A DNA stretch of 64,000 bases, from contig NZ_JAFICC010000020.1 of the NCBI RefSeq assembly GCF_017833415.1, positions 39,613-103,612 of the forward strand. The letters are read 5' to 3'. This DNA comes from Flavobacterium sp. 1355 (lineage in GTDB: Bacteria; Bacteroidota; Bacteroidia; Flavobacteriales; Flavobacteriaceae). The translations under genes were made by a program, and so were the position numbers. Below the pieces are notes generated by a model. That model had not been told where the DNA came from, searched no databases, and was given only the letters and a program-made list of their open reading frames with translations. Below, one piece after another: positions 63,979 to 64,000 of the stretch. Each line of letters opens with the position of its first letter. Position 1 is the first letter of the stretch.

Positions 63979-64000
63979 TGTTTAAGCTTTGTCAAAGTGT

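Overview
The window is a stretch of chromosome from a Flavobacterium-like member of the Bacteroidota (family Flavobacteriaceae). The evidence is an AT-rich sequence with little Shine-Dalgarno signal, candidate promoters of the TAnnTTTG type, SusC/SusD and hybrid two-component (HTCS) genes, type IX secretion (T9SS) sorting domains of both type A and type B, and a PorP/SprF-family gene. I cannot name the species. I see no transposase, integrase, CRISPR array, tRNA or rRNA.

Layout. 1-2.1 kb: leftward chromate cluster, with a ChrB-domain/AraC fusion regulator, a small outer-membrane protein and a chromate transporter cut by the window edge. 2.4-5.8 kb: rightward stress-type genes, including two DUF892 ferritin-like proteins, a Gfo/Idh/MocA oxidoreductase, and a pair of small membrane and acidic proteins. 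5.8-10.8 kb: tight leftward six-gene operon with a glycosyltransferase, UDP-galactopyranose mutase, clan GH-A hydrolase, cytidylyltransferase-like protein, SET-domain protein and PncC/CinA amidase. 11-14.2 kb: DUF2071 and SDR genes leftward, then a tandem pair of DUF421 membrane proteins rightward. 14.3-15.8 kb: membrane-bound TPR/AraC regulator.

16.5-29.6 kb: surface adhesin operon. A secreted protein of unknown function is followed by a 3137-residue T9SS adhesin containing fourteen tandem repeats of exactly 318 bp, then a PorP/SprF protein and an OmpA-family protein with a TPR and beta-propeller. 29.8-41.7 kb: mixed genes, including an SPW membrane protein, response regulators, a GntR repressor divergent from a phosphomannose-isomerase-like gene plus MFS sugar transporter, a T9SS type A protein, a PAS histidine kinase with a degenerate receiver, a LytTR regulator and an SDR.

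42.1-63.7 kb: a glycan utilization locus, all rightward. It holds a GH31, a GH89 alpha-N-acetylglucosaminidase, SusC, SusD, two GH92 alpha-mannosidases, an unknown secreted protein, a lipoprotein metallophosphoesterase and an HTCS regulator. The enzymes point to an alpha-linked glycan with mannose, GlcNAc and perhaps glucose or phosphate, such as fungal mannoprotein or N-glycan; this is inference. The last 300 bp, and several other gaps, hold palindromic and inverted-repeat elements that look like dispersed intergenic repeats.
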